Source: Flagellimonas okinawensis
Lineage (GTDB): Bacteria; Bacteroidota; Bacteroidia; Flavobacteriales; Flavobacteriaceae
Reading direction: 5' to 3'
Assembly (NCBI RefSeq): GCF_029194005.1
Contig: NZ_JARFVA010000005.1
Location: 124,001 to 188,000, forward strand
DNA: 64,000 nucleotides
Within the stretch, counting starts at the first letter, position 1; each line of letters opens with the position of its first letter. The translations under genes and the position numbers were made by a program. The notes beneath the pieces were generated by a model, which saw only the letters and a list, made by a program, of their open reading frames with translations, made no database searches and had not been told where the DNA came from. Shown here in pieces: positions 51,018 to 60,116 of the stretch.

Positions 51018-52331
51018 TCAACTGACCGCTTCTTTATAGGTTTTTAAGCATCGTTCACGTGCCATTTTATGATCTACTATCGGATCTGGGTAAGTCAATT
51101 CCTGAAGGTCTGGTACCCATGTGTTGATATACTTCTTGTCTTTATCAAATTTTTTGATCTGTGTGGTCGGATTAAAAATTCTAAAATATGGAGCTGCATC
51201 TACACCACTTCCTGCTGCCCATTGCCAGTTACCAACGTTACTGGCCATTTCATAGTCCAGCAACTTTTCGGCAAAATAGGCTTCGCCCCACCGCCAATCG
51301 ATCAGCAAATGTTTGCAGAGAAAACTGGCTACGAGCATTCGGACCCGGTTGTGCATATATCCTGTTTCATTGAGCTCGCGCATTCCGGCATCTACCAGTG
51401 GATAACCCGTTTTTCCATTTTTCCACTTTTCGAATTCTTCTTCGTTGTTTCTCCATTCGATTCTATCGTATTTTGATCGAAAGGCTTTGTTGACGGTATG
51501 TGGGTAATGCCAAAGGATTTGCATAAAGAATTCTCTCCAAATCAACTCGTTCCAAAACGTTTCGTTTTTTTCTTCGATGGCCTTTTTCACCATTTTTCGG
51601 ATAGACACGGTACCAAAGCGCAAATGTGGTCCAAGTCGGGAAGTTCCTTTTTCTTTGGCAGGATAGTTCCGGGTGTCCTCATATTTTTGTATTAAGTGCG
51701 GGGTAACCGTAAAATCGGGCACCTCGATCGTGGATTCCTCAAAACCAATGTCTTCTAAGGAAAGTTGCGGCAGTGTTGTGGATTGATAAAGATTATTGCC
51801 AAGGTCTCCCAAAGTGTCGTACTCTACCAAATGGATGGACGGGTTAAAGTTTTCTTTCCATTTTCGCATGTATGGTGTGTAGACCACGTAGGGGTCTCCA
51901 TCGTCCTTTACCACTTCTTCTTTTTCAAAAATAACTTGATCTTTGAAGGTGTTGAATTCGACCTTATTTTCTTCTAAAAAGGATTTAATGGCTACATCTC
52001 GTTTTTTTGCATAAGGTTCGTAATCATGATTAGTGTATACTGCTTCTATTTGGTAATGGTCCAATAGTTGTTGAAAAACCTGTTTTGGTGTGTCATAGAA
52101 CTGCGCAATACCACTATCGAAGTTGGTTCTGAGCTTGTTATTGATTTTTTGAATTTGTTCGTGGATGAAGTTTACACGTGCATCGTTTTTGGGTAGATTT
52201 TCGAGTATTTCCTTATCAAATATGAATATCGGTAGTACGCGAACATCATTTTGGAGTGCTTGATATAGCCCAACATTATCATCTAAGCGCAAATCCCTTC
52301 TAAACCAAAAAACTATAACATTGTCTTTCAT
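51018..52331 (-). CDS. DNA photolyase (cryptochrome/photolyase family)
   Basis: 437 aa from the ATG at 52331 (MKDNVIVFWFRRDLRLDDN). The N-terminal Rossmann antenna domain is followed by the FAD domain: GTSRLGPHLRFGTVSIR, WNELIWREFFMQIL, and GMRELNETGYMHNRVRMLVASFL, VGNWQWAAGSGVDAAPYFRIFNP. It repairs UV dimers using light. The start codon overlaps the stop of the SDR gene (TAATG). Confidence 0.95.
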   Translation of the reverse strand: MKDNVIVFWFRRDLRLDDNVGLYQALQNDVRVLPIFIFDKEILENLPKNDARVNFIHEQIQKINNKLRTNFDSGIAQFYDTPKQVFQQLLDHYQIEAVYTNHDYEPYAKKRDVAIKSFLEENKVEFNTFKDQVIFEKEEVVKDDGDPYVVYTPYMRKWKENFNPSIHLVEYDTLGDLGNNLYQSTTLPQLSLEDIGFEESTIEVPDFTVTPHLIQKYEDTRNYPAKEKGTSRLGPHLRFGTVSIRKMVKKAIEEKNETFWNELIWREFFMQILWHYPHTVNKAFRSKYDRIEWRNNEEEFEKWKNGKTGYPLVDAGMRELNETGYMHNRVRMLVASFLCKHLLIDWRWGEAYFAEKLLDYEMASNVGNWQWAAGSGVDAAPYFRIFNPTTQIKKFDKDKKYINTWVPDLQELTYPDPIVDHKMARERCLKTYKEAVS

Positions 52332-53023
52332 TAACTTATGTTTAAACTGGACATTCCGCCATCTACACCGATTACTTGTCCTGTAATCCACGAATTATTG
52401 GAGTCCAATAAAAAGCTGGCCATATTGGCGATATCCGCTGTATTGCCCACTCTCTTCATGGGATGTCTTGCCGACATCATTTCCTTTTTCTTGTCATTGC
52501 TCAACAGTCGCTCGGACAACGGAGTGTCTACCAATGACGGAGCGATAACATTGACGCGCACCTTTGGTGCATATTCTGCCGCCAATGCTCTGGCAAAACC
52601 TTCAATGGCTCCTTTTGCTGCCGAAACACTGGTATGGAATGGCATTCCTGTTCCTACTGCCACCGTACTGAAAAAAACCATGCTAGAACCTTCATTCATT
52701 TTATTGATAATGGATTTAACGGTTTTGGCCAATCCGATAAAATTGATTTCCATATCGTTTTTTATGGTCTCGACCCCCATGGTTTTGAATGGTTTCAGGT
52801 TAATACTACCAGGACAATATACAAAGCCGTCCAGTTTTTCCGGAATTGCTTTTTCGGATATGTCTTCCGTCAATGCGTTAAATGGAATATGAGTGACCTC
52901 CAAACCTGAAAGATTCTCGTTACTTCGGCTGGCAACAAATACCTGATTGTCTTTGGAGAGCTTTTTCGCCAGCTCCAAACCAATACCGTACGAACCACCT
53001 ATCAATAGAATATTCTTTTTCAT
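52331..53023 (-). CDS. Short-chain dehydrogenase/reductase
   Basis: 230 aa. LLIGGSYGIGLELAKKL is the NAD(P)-binding motif, and the catalytic Ser/Tyr-Lys region is in GMPFHTSVSAAKGAIEGFARALA, where the usual YxxxK is changed to SVSAAK, so the normal catalytic Tyr seems replaced. The C-terminus ITGQVIGVDGGMSSL is standard. It lies between SRPBCC and photolyase genes, translationally coupled with the latter. Substrate unknown. Confidence 0.88.
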   Translation of the reverse strand: MKKNILLIGGSYGIGLELAKKLSKDNQVFVASRSNENLSGLEVTHIPFNALTEDISEKAIPEKLDGFVYCPGSINLKPFKTMGVETIKNDMEINFIGLAKTVKSIINKMNEGSSMVFFSTVAVGTGMPFHTSVSAAKGAIEGFARALAAEYAPKVRVNVIAPSLVDTPLSERLLSNDKKKEMMSARHPMKRVGNTADIANMASFLLDSNNSWITGQVIGVDGGMSSLNIS

Positions 53024-53024
53024 G

Positions 53025-53522
53025 TTATACTTTTCTAATGCTCAAATAATTTTCTTGCCCGTTCACTGTTCCAAAAAGTTCTGCGAGCTTGTTCTCCCTA
53101 AACTCAAAAATCTTTTTCAGTTGTTTTTTTACTAAGATTGGGTGTGTCAATTGTCCTAAAAAGCCAAATGGCAATTTGTAATCTATAATATCTTCCATTT
53201 CCACACCTTCGGGAACCTCTTTAATAAAGTGCTTGTGGTGCCAAAGGGAGTAGGGGCCAAAACGTTGCTCATCCACAAAATATTCGCCATCTTTTACATG
53301 GGTGATTTCGGTGACCCATTTAGTGGAAATAAACGGAAATGGTTTTACAATGTATTGTATTATTTGGCCTTGGAACATAGGCCTGTCCGCTCCGGCTAAA
53401 ATATGGAATCCCATATGCTGTGGCGTAATTACGGCAAGGTTTTTAGGGTCGGACAAAAAGTCCCAAGCTTCCTTTTTACTTATAGGAAATACTTGTTTTG
53501 ATTTTAATTGATAAAGTTGCAT
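53025..53522 (-). CDS. SRPBCC-family ligand-binding protein
   Basis: 165 aa from the ATG at 53522 (MQLYQLKSKQVFP). ISKKEAWDFLSDPKNLAVITP and ITHVKDGEYFVDEQRFGPYSLWHHKHF are typical of the cell-division-inhibitor-like SRPBCC proteins that accompany photolyase in bacteria. First gene of the SRPBCC-SDR-photolyase set; one base separates it from the SDR gene. Confidence 0.88.
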   Translation of the reverse strand: MQLYQLKSKQVFPISKKEAWDFLSDPKNLAVITPQHMGFHILAGADRPMFQGQIIQYIVKPFPFISTKWVTEITHVKDGEYFVDEQRFGPYSLWHHKHFIKEVPEGVEMEDIIDYKLPFGFLGQLTHPILVKKQLKKIFEFRENKLAELFGTVNGQENYLSIRKV

Positions 53523-53641
53523 CCAAATGAGTTTATACAAAGATAAAGGTAAAATGTTTAATAAAAATATTAAAAAGTTAAACAAAAATTAAATCAAGCC
53601 CTTTTATTTCTTATTTTTGGTTTTAAGGTTTCATTAACAAA

Positions 53642-53667
53642 TTGCGCATCGCTTTATCTTAATTTTG
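53642..53667 (+). promoter_or_regulatory. Possible promoter of the DUF2911 gene
   Basis: TAATTTTG (53660-53667) matches the -7 box; a TTG at 53642-53644 is 15 bp upstream, slightly short of the usual 17-20. The ATG is 32 bp downstream. Confidence 0.45.
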
Positions 53668-53698
53668 CTTTGCTGAACAATTAATACTTATTACAACT

Positions 53699-54553
53699 AT
53701 GAAAAAATTTGCACTCTTATTATTTGCTGTGTCCATGTGTTTTTCTATGGAAGCACAAATTCAGACACCGGCACCAAGTCCGTTTTCTACATTGGAACAA
53801 AAAGTGGGACTAACGGATGTTACTGTAAAATATTCTCGTCCAGCGATGAAGGGACGAACCATATTTGGGGATTTAGTTCCTTATGGGGCTATTTGGAGAA
53901 CTGGAGCCAATCAGAACACAGTCATCAGTTTTAGTGATGATGTTACCGTTAAAGGTAAAGAGCTTAAAGCTGGTACTTACGCTATTTATACAAGACCAGA
54001 CGAAGCTGTATGGGAGGTTTTCTTTTATACCGATACTGAAAATTGGGGGAACCCAGCTGAATGGGATGCTTCCAAGGTTGCAGCAACTGTAAAAGTTGAG
54101 ACTATGGAAATTCCAATGCCTATCGAATCATTTACTATTACCATTGACGACCTGCACAATAATGGTGCTACTTTGGGAATTATGTGGGAGAACACCTATG
54201 TTGGGGTCGACTTTGTTGTACCAACGGTAGATAAGGCCATCAAAAGCATAGAAGAGACGATGTCTTCTAAAGAAGATTTGACCGCCAACGATTACTTTGC
54301 TGCCGGATCTTATTATTTTGCTGAGGGAATGAATATGCAACAAGCCAGAGAATGGGTTGACAAAGCTGTTGAGATGGACGGTGGAAAAGCGTATTGGATG
54401 ATGCGTACCCAGTCTTTGATATATGCTAAAATGGGAGATAAGGAAGCTGCTATCGAGGCTGCTAAAAAGTCCATGGCTGCTGCACAAGCTGCCGGCAACC
54501 AGGATTACGTTAAAATGAACAAGGACTCCTTGCAAGAATGGGCTAAGATGTAA
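53699..54553 (+). CDS. Secreted DUF2911 protein
   Basis: 284 aa with signal peptide (cleavage after SMEAQ). VTVKYSRPAMKGRTIFGDLVPYGAIWRTGANQNT and LKAGTYAIYTRPDE are the DUF2911 signature; the C-terminal 100 residues form TPR-like helices (QAREWVDKAVEMDGG, EAAIEAAKKSMAAAQ). Function unknown. Followed by its own terminator. Confidence 0.93.
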   Translation: MKKFALLLFAVSMCFSMEAQIQTPAPSPFSTLEQKVGLTDVTVKYSRPAMKGRTIFGDLVPYGAIWRTGANQNTVISFSDDVTVKGKELKAGTYAIYTRPDEAVWEVFFYTDTENWGNPAEWDASKVAATVKVETMEIPMPIESFTITIDDLHNNGATLGIMWENTYVGVDFVVPTVDKAIKSIEETMSSKEDLTANDYFAAGSYYFAEGMNMQQAREWVDKAVEMDGGKAYWMMRTQSLIYAKMGDKEAAIEAAKKSMAAAQAAGNQDYVKMNKDSLQEWAKM

Positions 54554-54584
54554 ATCAAAACCTATTTTTGAAAAATTATAAAAG

Positions 54585-54609
54585 CCCACTTTAAAAAGTG
54601 GGTTTTTTT
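54585..54609 (+). terminator. Terminator of the DUF2911 gene
   Basis: CCCACTT / AAGTGGG with loop TAAA and seven T, located between two convergent genes. Confidence 0.85.
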
Positions 54610-56320
54610 ATTCCTCTACATTATATGCTGAGTTACCCAAGAAATTATCGAAAATTTGGGTAATTATGGCCAAGACAATAACCAAGACACATCCAAAGGC
54701 GTTTAACCATAAATAGGACATCCAGTCTAAATTGAAGCCTACAATTACAATAATCTGTGTAACAATGGCGGCCACAAAAACAGCATTCCCTTTCACAAAT
54801 TTGAAGAAGAACGCCAATAAAAATATTCCTAGCACATTTCCGTAAAAAATGGAACCGATAATGTTGACCAATTGAATAAGATTGTCAAAAAGGTTGGCAA
54901 CATTGGCTATGATTATGGCTATAATCCCCCAAAGCAAGGTAAAAGCTTTGGTCGCTTTTAAATAATGCTCTTGGGAATGTTCTTTTTTGGTATTTCTCTT
55001 ATACAGGTCTAGTGCGGTAATGGTTCCCAATGCATTCAGCTCCGAGGCAGTCGATGACATTGCGGCAGATAGAATAACCGCCAACAATAAACCAATTAAG
55101 CCCATGGGTAAGTTGTTGAGGATGAAATGGATAAATACATAATCCTTATCATTGGTCTCAACAGCGCCATCTGCTTTGGAAATCAAATCTTTTGCGGTTT
55201 CCCTACTGGCGTTTTCCTTTTGGTTGATCTTAATAATATTCTGTTTGGCCTGCTCAATGGCATTATATTCCTTGAGTTCCAAAGCAGCGGAGAAAGAGTG
55301 TTGGGCCATTCTTTTTTCTTTCTCCAATTCTTTATGGTCCTCTTCCAAGGCCTTGTAATCGTTTGCATATTCCGACTGCATTACAGCTTCTGTTGCGGCC
55401 GGGTTAAAGTTCAAGGGTGATGAATTGTACTGGTAAAACACAAATACCATGGCACCTACAAGAAGTATGAAGAATTGCATGGGTATTTTAAAAATACCGT
55501 TGAAAATCAGTGCCCATTGGCTTTCACGTACCGATCTTCCGGATAGATATCGCTGAACCTGGCTCTGATCTGTTCCAAAATAGGCCAGCGCCAAAAAGAA
55601 ACCACCGGTAATACCGCTCCAAAATGTGTATCTATTGTCGGTATCCAAAGTAAAATCAAGAATGTTCAATTTGTTATTGGCACCAGCAATTTTTAATGCT
55701 TTACCAAAAGAAATATCGGTAGGAAGGGCGCCCATAATAAAGAAGAAAGCAAAGAACATACCCAACATAATGATGAACATCTGTTGCTTTTGGGTTACGC
55801 TCACTGCCTTGGTACCTCCTGAAACTGTGTAAATAATAACGAGGATTCCAATGATAACGTTCAAGGTTCTCAAATCCCATCCCAACACGGCTGAAAGGAT
55901 GATAGATGGAGCAAAAATCGTGATTCCCGCAGCCAATCCCCGTTGAATAAGAAATAGAAGTGCCGTAAGGGTACGTGTTTTTAGATCGAAACGTCCCTCA
56001 AGCATTTCGTAAGCGGTAAAGACCTTTAATTTTTTGTAAATGGGAATAAACACCAAACAAATAACGATCATGGCCAAAGGCAGTCCAAAATAGAACTGTA
56101 CAAAACCCATTCCGTCATGAAAAGCTTGTCCCGGAGTGGACAAGAATGTGATGGCACTTGCTTGGGTAGCCATAACGGATAGTCCAATGGTCCACCATTT
56201 TATATCGTCGCCACCACGAACATAGTCGTCCACGCTATTGTTTCCTCGGGTTTTCCAAACACCGTATGCAACAATAAAGAGTAGCGTGCTACCAAGAATG
56301 ATCCAGTCGAGTAATGCCAT
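54608..56320 (-). CDS. Sodium:solute symporter (SSS family)
   Basis: 570 aa, about 13-14 membrane segments. SVDDYVRGGDDIKWWTIGLSVMATQASAITFLSTPG is the SSS signature, with a charged cytoplasmic insert at about residues 310-390 (KALEEDHKELEKEKRMAQ). It is encoded just after a secreted PIG-L deacetylase and a tiny membrane protein, so uptake of a sugar or amino-sugar product is a reasonable guess. Confidence 0.92.
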   Translation of the reverse strand: MALLDWIILGSTLLFIVAYGVWKTRGNNSVDDYVRGGDDIKWWTIGLSVMATQASAITFLSTPGQAFHDGMGFVQFYFGLPLAMIVICLVFIPIYKKLKVFTAYEMLEGRFDLKTRTLTALLFLIQRGLAAGITIFAPSIILSAVLGWDLRTLNVIIGILVIIYTVSGGTKAVSVTQKQQMFIIMLGMFFAFFFIMGALPTDISFGKALKIAGANNKLNILDFTLDTDNRYTFWSGITGGFFLALAYFGTDQSQVQRYLSGRSVRESQWALIFNGIFKIPMQFFILLVGAMVFVFYQYNSSPLNFNPAATEAVMQSEYANDYKALEEDHKELEKEKRMAQHSFSAALELKEYNAIEQAKQNIIKINQKENASRETAKDLISKADGAVETNDKDYVFIHFILNNLPMGLIGLLLAVILSAAMSSTASELNALGTITALDLYKRNTKKEHSQEHYLKATKAFTLLWGIIAIIIANVANLFDNLIQLVNIIGSIFYGNVLGIFLLAFFFKFVKGNAVFVAAIVTQIIVIVGFNLDWMSYLWLNAFGCVLVIVLAIITQIFDNFLGNSAYNVEE

Positions 56321-56328
56321 TTAGGATT

Positions 56329-56445
56329 CTAATTGTTTAACATCATTATGAGGTAAAAAACTAATATATATATGGCGTTTAAAAGGATTACAATGCTGTA
56401 TTCCTTTTTCCATTCGAATTTGGTATCCATATTATCCTTTGACAT
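56329..56445 (-). CDS. Tiny membrane protein between PIG-L and symporter genes
   Basis: 38 aa: ATG at 56445, TAG ending at 56329. The sequence has a charged N-terminus (SKDNMDTKFEWKKEYS) and one membrane helix (IVILLNAIYILVFYLIMML). It overlaps the PIG-L 3' end by 14 bp in another frame and ends 8 bp before the symporter start. The topology (charged, then helix) and position recall small symporter subunits such as DUF4212. I regard it as a probable real gene. Confidence 0.65.
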   Translation of the reverse strand: MSKDNMDTKFEWKKEYSIVILLNAIYILVFYLIMMLNN

Positions 56446-58963
56446 TACTGTCTTTTTTTACTTCATCTTTTCCTATGGAAAGCATATTTGCAAAGAGTTT
56501 ATATGCTCCCGAAACCCCAACAGGCAATTCCCTGAAAAAGCTTAAACCTGTGTAAATATAATGACCTTCTCCATAAGGTGCTACTATTAGGCTACCTTGT
56601 TTTTCTGTTTCACCCTCATCTTTCATGGATAGAATGGGGGTAAACTCCGAGCTCCATTCACTTGGAAAGTATAATCCGCGCTCCTGTACCCAGCCATCGA
56701 AATCTTTTTCTGTTATGTTGTTCGGGAAATTGACCAATGAATTGTTCGGAGCCAATATCTTTACCTCTGCATTTTCATCGGTTACCCTATCACGGGACAG
56801 AGTTACGTCATATGGTGCAATGTTTTCAAACTGATTGGACCATCTTCCAGCGGTATTGTACTGTACGATCATAGTACCACCATTTTTCACATAGTCGAAT
56901 AGAACCGGTTGTTTAAATTTTAGGGCATCCACCACATTGTACGCTCGTATCCCGACTACAACGGCATCATATTTATCTAAATCTCCATTTTGAATATCAT
57001 TAGGGTCCACTACATGTACCTGATATCCAATTTGCTCCAAACTTTCTGGAACGTTGTCCCCGGCACCCATGATGTAGGCAATGTGCTCACCGGATTTTTT
57101 AATGTTCATGCGAACCACTTTGGCCTCGGAAGGTAGTAGTACAGATTGTTTTGGAATGTGGTTATAGTCAATTTCTACAAGCTCTTTGTCATACACTTTT
57201 GAACCCAAGGTGATTTTCGGCTCTAATTTCCCCTCACTTTCCGTATTGGGAGGAGTAACATTGAACGCAACGGATATTTCCTCTCCTTTTTGAGCAATGG
57301 TAAAAGGTATACTGCTTGGAGAAACTACCCATCCTGATGGGTGGTTCAGGACAACTGTGCCCGACACATCATTTTTACCAGCTCTAATTTTCACTTGTAC
57401 CTCCTTGGTATCGGCATTGGCAAAAATGAGCACCTTTTCATCAATTTTTGAAGTTACCTCTGGTAAAATTGCAAATGGTTCGTATAATTCACCTCTGTCG
57501 GGTTTTGAATATCGGTGTACCACAGATTTCTCAAATGGAATTTCAATACCGTCTATTTGGAGGTTAAAAATGGCCTTGAAGGCACTCGGGGTTTCGGGTT
57601 TTCCTATTAAACCTTGCTCGTTAACCGTATAAGTTCCCAAAGTGCCAGGTTCGTTCAACCAATATGGACTGGTATACGACGTAGATTCAGGAACTGTAAA
57701 ACTGATTTCAAAGTTTTCCCGTTGATTCTCTCCCAAAACTTTATTGGGCATCAATTTGGTGTCTGCACCGATTATCTCGATTTCTTTTAAGGTAACACTA
57801 GGTGCTGACCTGTTAATGGTTTCAATGTTGATGGTAGTTTTGCTTCCCGGTGTGGCTGATGCACTTGCGGAACTGGCTTCCAGATAAAGTCCTGAAGCGG
57901 CCAAAATGATATTCTTTAACTCTTCAGATTTAAGTGTTCTCCAATGTTCATCATCCACTTGTTGCAACAATTCATATGCTTTCACCAAATCAGGAATATG
58001 TTTGGCCGGATTTTGGAAATCGAAGTTTTCTTCAACTTTATAAAGTATTTCACCAACAGCTTCACCACCTTCCACACGGGACCAAGTGGTATTGATACCT
58101 TCAAAAACATTATTGTTTTTGGGCATATCTCCCTTTAAGAGTTCAATGTATTCGTCAGAAGCACCTCTATCGGTCAATCTACCGAATCCTTGACAAAGGT
58201 GCTGGCTACGCGCCATGGCTGCAATTTCGTTGTTGGATAGACCAAGTTCCGGGTAATACGTTCCAACATCAAACTTTACCATACCAGACTTATCTACTTT
58301 TTCAAATGCTTCTTGGCTTCCGTATTGCCACCACGAAGTGTTGTAGAAAATACGCTTGGGTTGCCAAGTGGTGGTCCACTGTAATTGGTCCGAATAAACT
58401 TTAGGATCGTTGGCAATGTCAAAGGCTTCCATGCTCAAAACTGCCGAAGACGTATGATGGCCGTGCGTGGTTCCCGGCGTTCTATGATTAAAACGGTTAA
58501 TGATCACATCGGGTTTTATATTTCGGATGGCCCAGACCACATCGGCCAAAACTTTTTCTTTATCCCATATTTTCAAGGTTTCGTTCGGGTGTTTGGAAAA
58601 ACCAAAGTCGTTGGCACGCGTAAAGCGCTGTTCCCCACCGTCCATGTGCCTTGCGGCCAAAAGTTCCTGTGTTCTTAAAACGCCCAATAATTCACGTAGC
58701 TCCGACCCAATAAGGTTTTGTCCCCCATCTCCACGAGTCATGGAAAGGTAGACAGTTCTTGCTTTTTCATGATTGGCGAGGTAGGAAATCAGGCTTGTAT
58801 TCTCATCATCTGGGTGTGCAGCAACATAGAGTGCGGTACCCAAAAAGTTCAATTTTTGTAATTCGTGGAACAACTCAGCGGAAGTGAGTTTGTCCGGTTT
58901 TTGGGAGAATGAGTTTGTAAATAATAATGTGGTTATGGAGAGGAATACCCAAAAATGCTTCAT
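56432..58963 (-). CDS. Secreted PIG-L family deacetylase
   Basis: 843 aa from the ATG at 58963, which begins a signal peptide (KHFWVFLSITTLLFTNSFSQ); the frame is open to 59050. The zinc motif AAHPDDENTSLI and the distal HGHHTSS are those of LmbE/PIG-L deacetylases, acting on GlcNAc-type substrates. The C-terminal half has NEW3-like beta domains and a ThuA-like glutamine-amidotransferase-fold segment (YDAVVVGIRAYNVVDALK, GGTMIVQYNTAGRW). It likely deacetylates extracellular glycans or glycoconjugates. Confidence 0.92.
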   Translation of the reverse strand: MKHFWVFLSITTLLFTNSFSQKPDKLTSAELFHELQKLNFLGTALYVAAHPDDENTSLISYLANHEKARTVYLSMTRGDGGQNLIGSELRELLGVLRTQELLAARHMDGGEQRFTRANDFGFSKHPNETLKIWDKEKVLADVVWAIRNIKPDVIINRFNHRTPGTTHGHHTSSAVLSMEAFDIANDPKVYSDQLQWTTTWQPKRIFYNTSWWQYGSQEAFEKVDKSGMVKFDVGTYYPELGLSNNEIAAMARSQHLCQGFGRLTDRGASDEYIELLKGDMPKNNNVFEGINTTWSRVEGGEAVGEILYKVEENFDFQNPAKHIPDLVKAYELLQQVDDEHWRTLKSEELKNIILAASGLYLEASSASASATPGSKTTINIETINRSAPSVTLKEIEIIGADTKLMPNKVLGENQRENFEISFTVPESTSYTSPYWLNEPGTLGTYTVNEQGLIGKPETPSAFKAIFNLQIDGIEIPFEKSVVHRYSKPDRGELYEPFAILPEVTSKIDEKVLIFANADTKEVQVKIRAGKNDVSGTVVLNHPSGWVVSPSSIPFTIAQKGEEISVAFNVTPPNTESEGKLEPKITLGSKVYDKELVEIDYNHIPKQSVLLPSEAKVVRMNIKKSGEHIAYIMGAGDNVPESLEQIGYQVHVVDPNDIQNGDLDKYDAVVVGIRAYNVVDALKFKQPVLFDYVKNGGTMIVQYNTAGRWSNQFENIAPYDVTLSRDRVTDENAEVKILAPNNSLVNFPNNITEKDFDGWVQERGLYFPSEWSSEFTPILSMKDEGETEKQGSLIVAPYGEGHYIYTGLSFFRELPVGVSGAYKLFANMLSIGKDEVKKDSNVKG

Positions 58964-59055
58964 AAGTGGTTGTTTAGTGGTTGATTCAAATATAGGCAGT
59001 TTGTGCACAGTCATCTGTTTCTTTAGAAGACTTTTAACATAGCGATTCACTGGTG

Positions 59056-60000
59056 TTATAAACCTAAACTGTCTCTTAAGATTGAATTTTTGTTGTCATT
59101 TTTCTGCCAATAGGCAGTTTTGAGGGACTTGAGCTTAGTTGCAGATGTGATTAATGTTTTGGCATTTGCACCAAATCCACTTTTAAATTCCTCTGTCCAG
59201 CTTTCGATGGAATAGGGGAAGTCTGTACTGAAGTTTATTGAGAGTTTTCGATCCAATTCTGTATAAGTAATAATGTAGGTAGAAATGCCATTTTTAGATG
59301 AAAGCTCTGCGTTGGCATCATATGCTCTCATCTTTTGGTGACTTAATCTAAGAAACTCCAAAGAAGGAATTATTGAGATATCGCCGACAGGAAGATTTTC
59401 AGGATTTATTCGGATTTTGTTCCAAATTTCATTTTCGAGGATTGCTTTTTCCATGTAGAAAGCTTGGTCGGCCTCTCCTTCAAAATAAGAGTGTGAAGTA
59501 AATTCAAATTGATCACGATTGTTCAGTTGTGAATAGACATGGCCACACCATTCTTGTACAGATAAACTGGTTTTTATTGCATGTTGATTGTCATAAACCG
59601 GATAAAATGTACTACTCATAATGGAGTAGGGGTAAATCCCAGTCAAGAACTTTTTGGTAGCATTCAGTTTTAAGACTGAAACATTTTCTGGATTACTGTT
59701 ATTCGCTTTGACCTGCTCTTCGGGCAAAAAGGGTTCGGTAACATAGATCAAAACCGCTTTCCCATCCCTAATTTCCCCATATCGAGCCTGACTCAGTTGG
59801 TATGATGTGATTTCCGCCTCACCGGCATACCAGTATTTTTTAAAATCATCTGAAAGAGGATTTTTGGGAGGCTGCTCTTTCGTTTTTGAGGTAGTGGCGG
59901 CATCCATGGATGTTTCCGTATTATTTTCTTGTTTACACCCAATAACTAAGAGAATCAATAGTATAAGGGAAGTGCTGAAAGTTGATTTAGAAGGCTTCAT
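59056..60000 (-). CDS. Lipoprotein of unknown function
   Basis: 314 aa. Leader TSLILLILLVIGCKQENN has a clear lipobox (LVIGC). The mature part (KYWYAGEAEITSYQLSQARYGEIRDGKAVLIYVTEPF, VQEWCGHVYSQLN) belongs to a family widespread in Flavobacteriia, which I recall being mis-annotated as Maf-like. Function unknown. It is 5 bp from the longest PIG-L frame, in the same orientation, and may be in the same operon. Confidence 0.8.
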   Translation of the reverse strand: MKPSKSTFSTSLILLILLVIGCKQENNTETSMDAATTSKTKEQPPKNPLSDDFKKYWYAGEAEITSYQLSQARYGEIRDGKAVLIYVTEPFLPEEQVKANNSNPENVSVLKLNATKKFLTGIYPYSIMSSTFYPVYDNQHAIKTSLSVQEWCGHVYSQLNNRDQFEFTSHSYFEGEADQAFYMEKAILENEIWNKIRINPENLPVGDISIIPSLEFLRLSHQKMRAYDANAELSSKNGISTYIITYTELDRKLSINFSTDFPYSIESWTEEFKSGFGANAKTLITSATKLKSLKTAYWQKNDNKNSILRDSLGL

Positions 60001-60116
60001 AAACTCATTTTTAGGAAACTTAAGTATAAAGTCGAATTATATCAAGATACTTAACTTTTTCCAATACACGGAAAAATGTAGTTTTGCAAAATATTTCGGA
60101 AGCTAAACTTTTTGGT

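Noticed and set aside
52332..52391. Longer photolyase N-terminus
   Set aside because: The 20 extra residues are translated from the SDR 3' end; the Met at 52331 starts the conserved photolyase fold.
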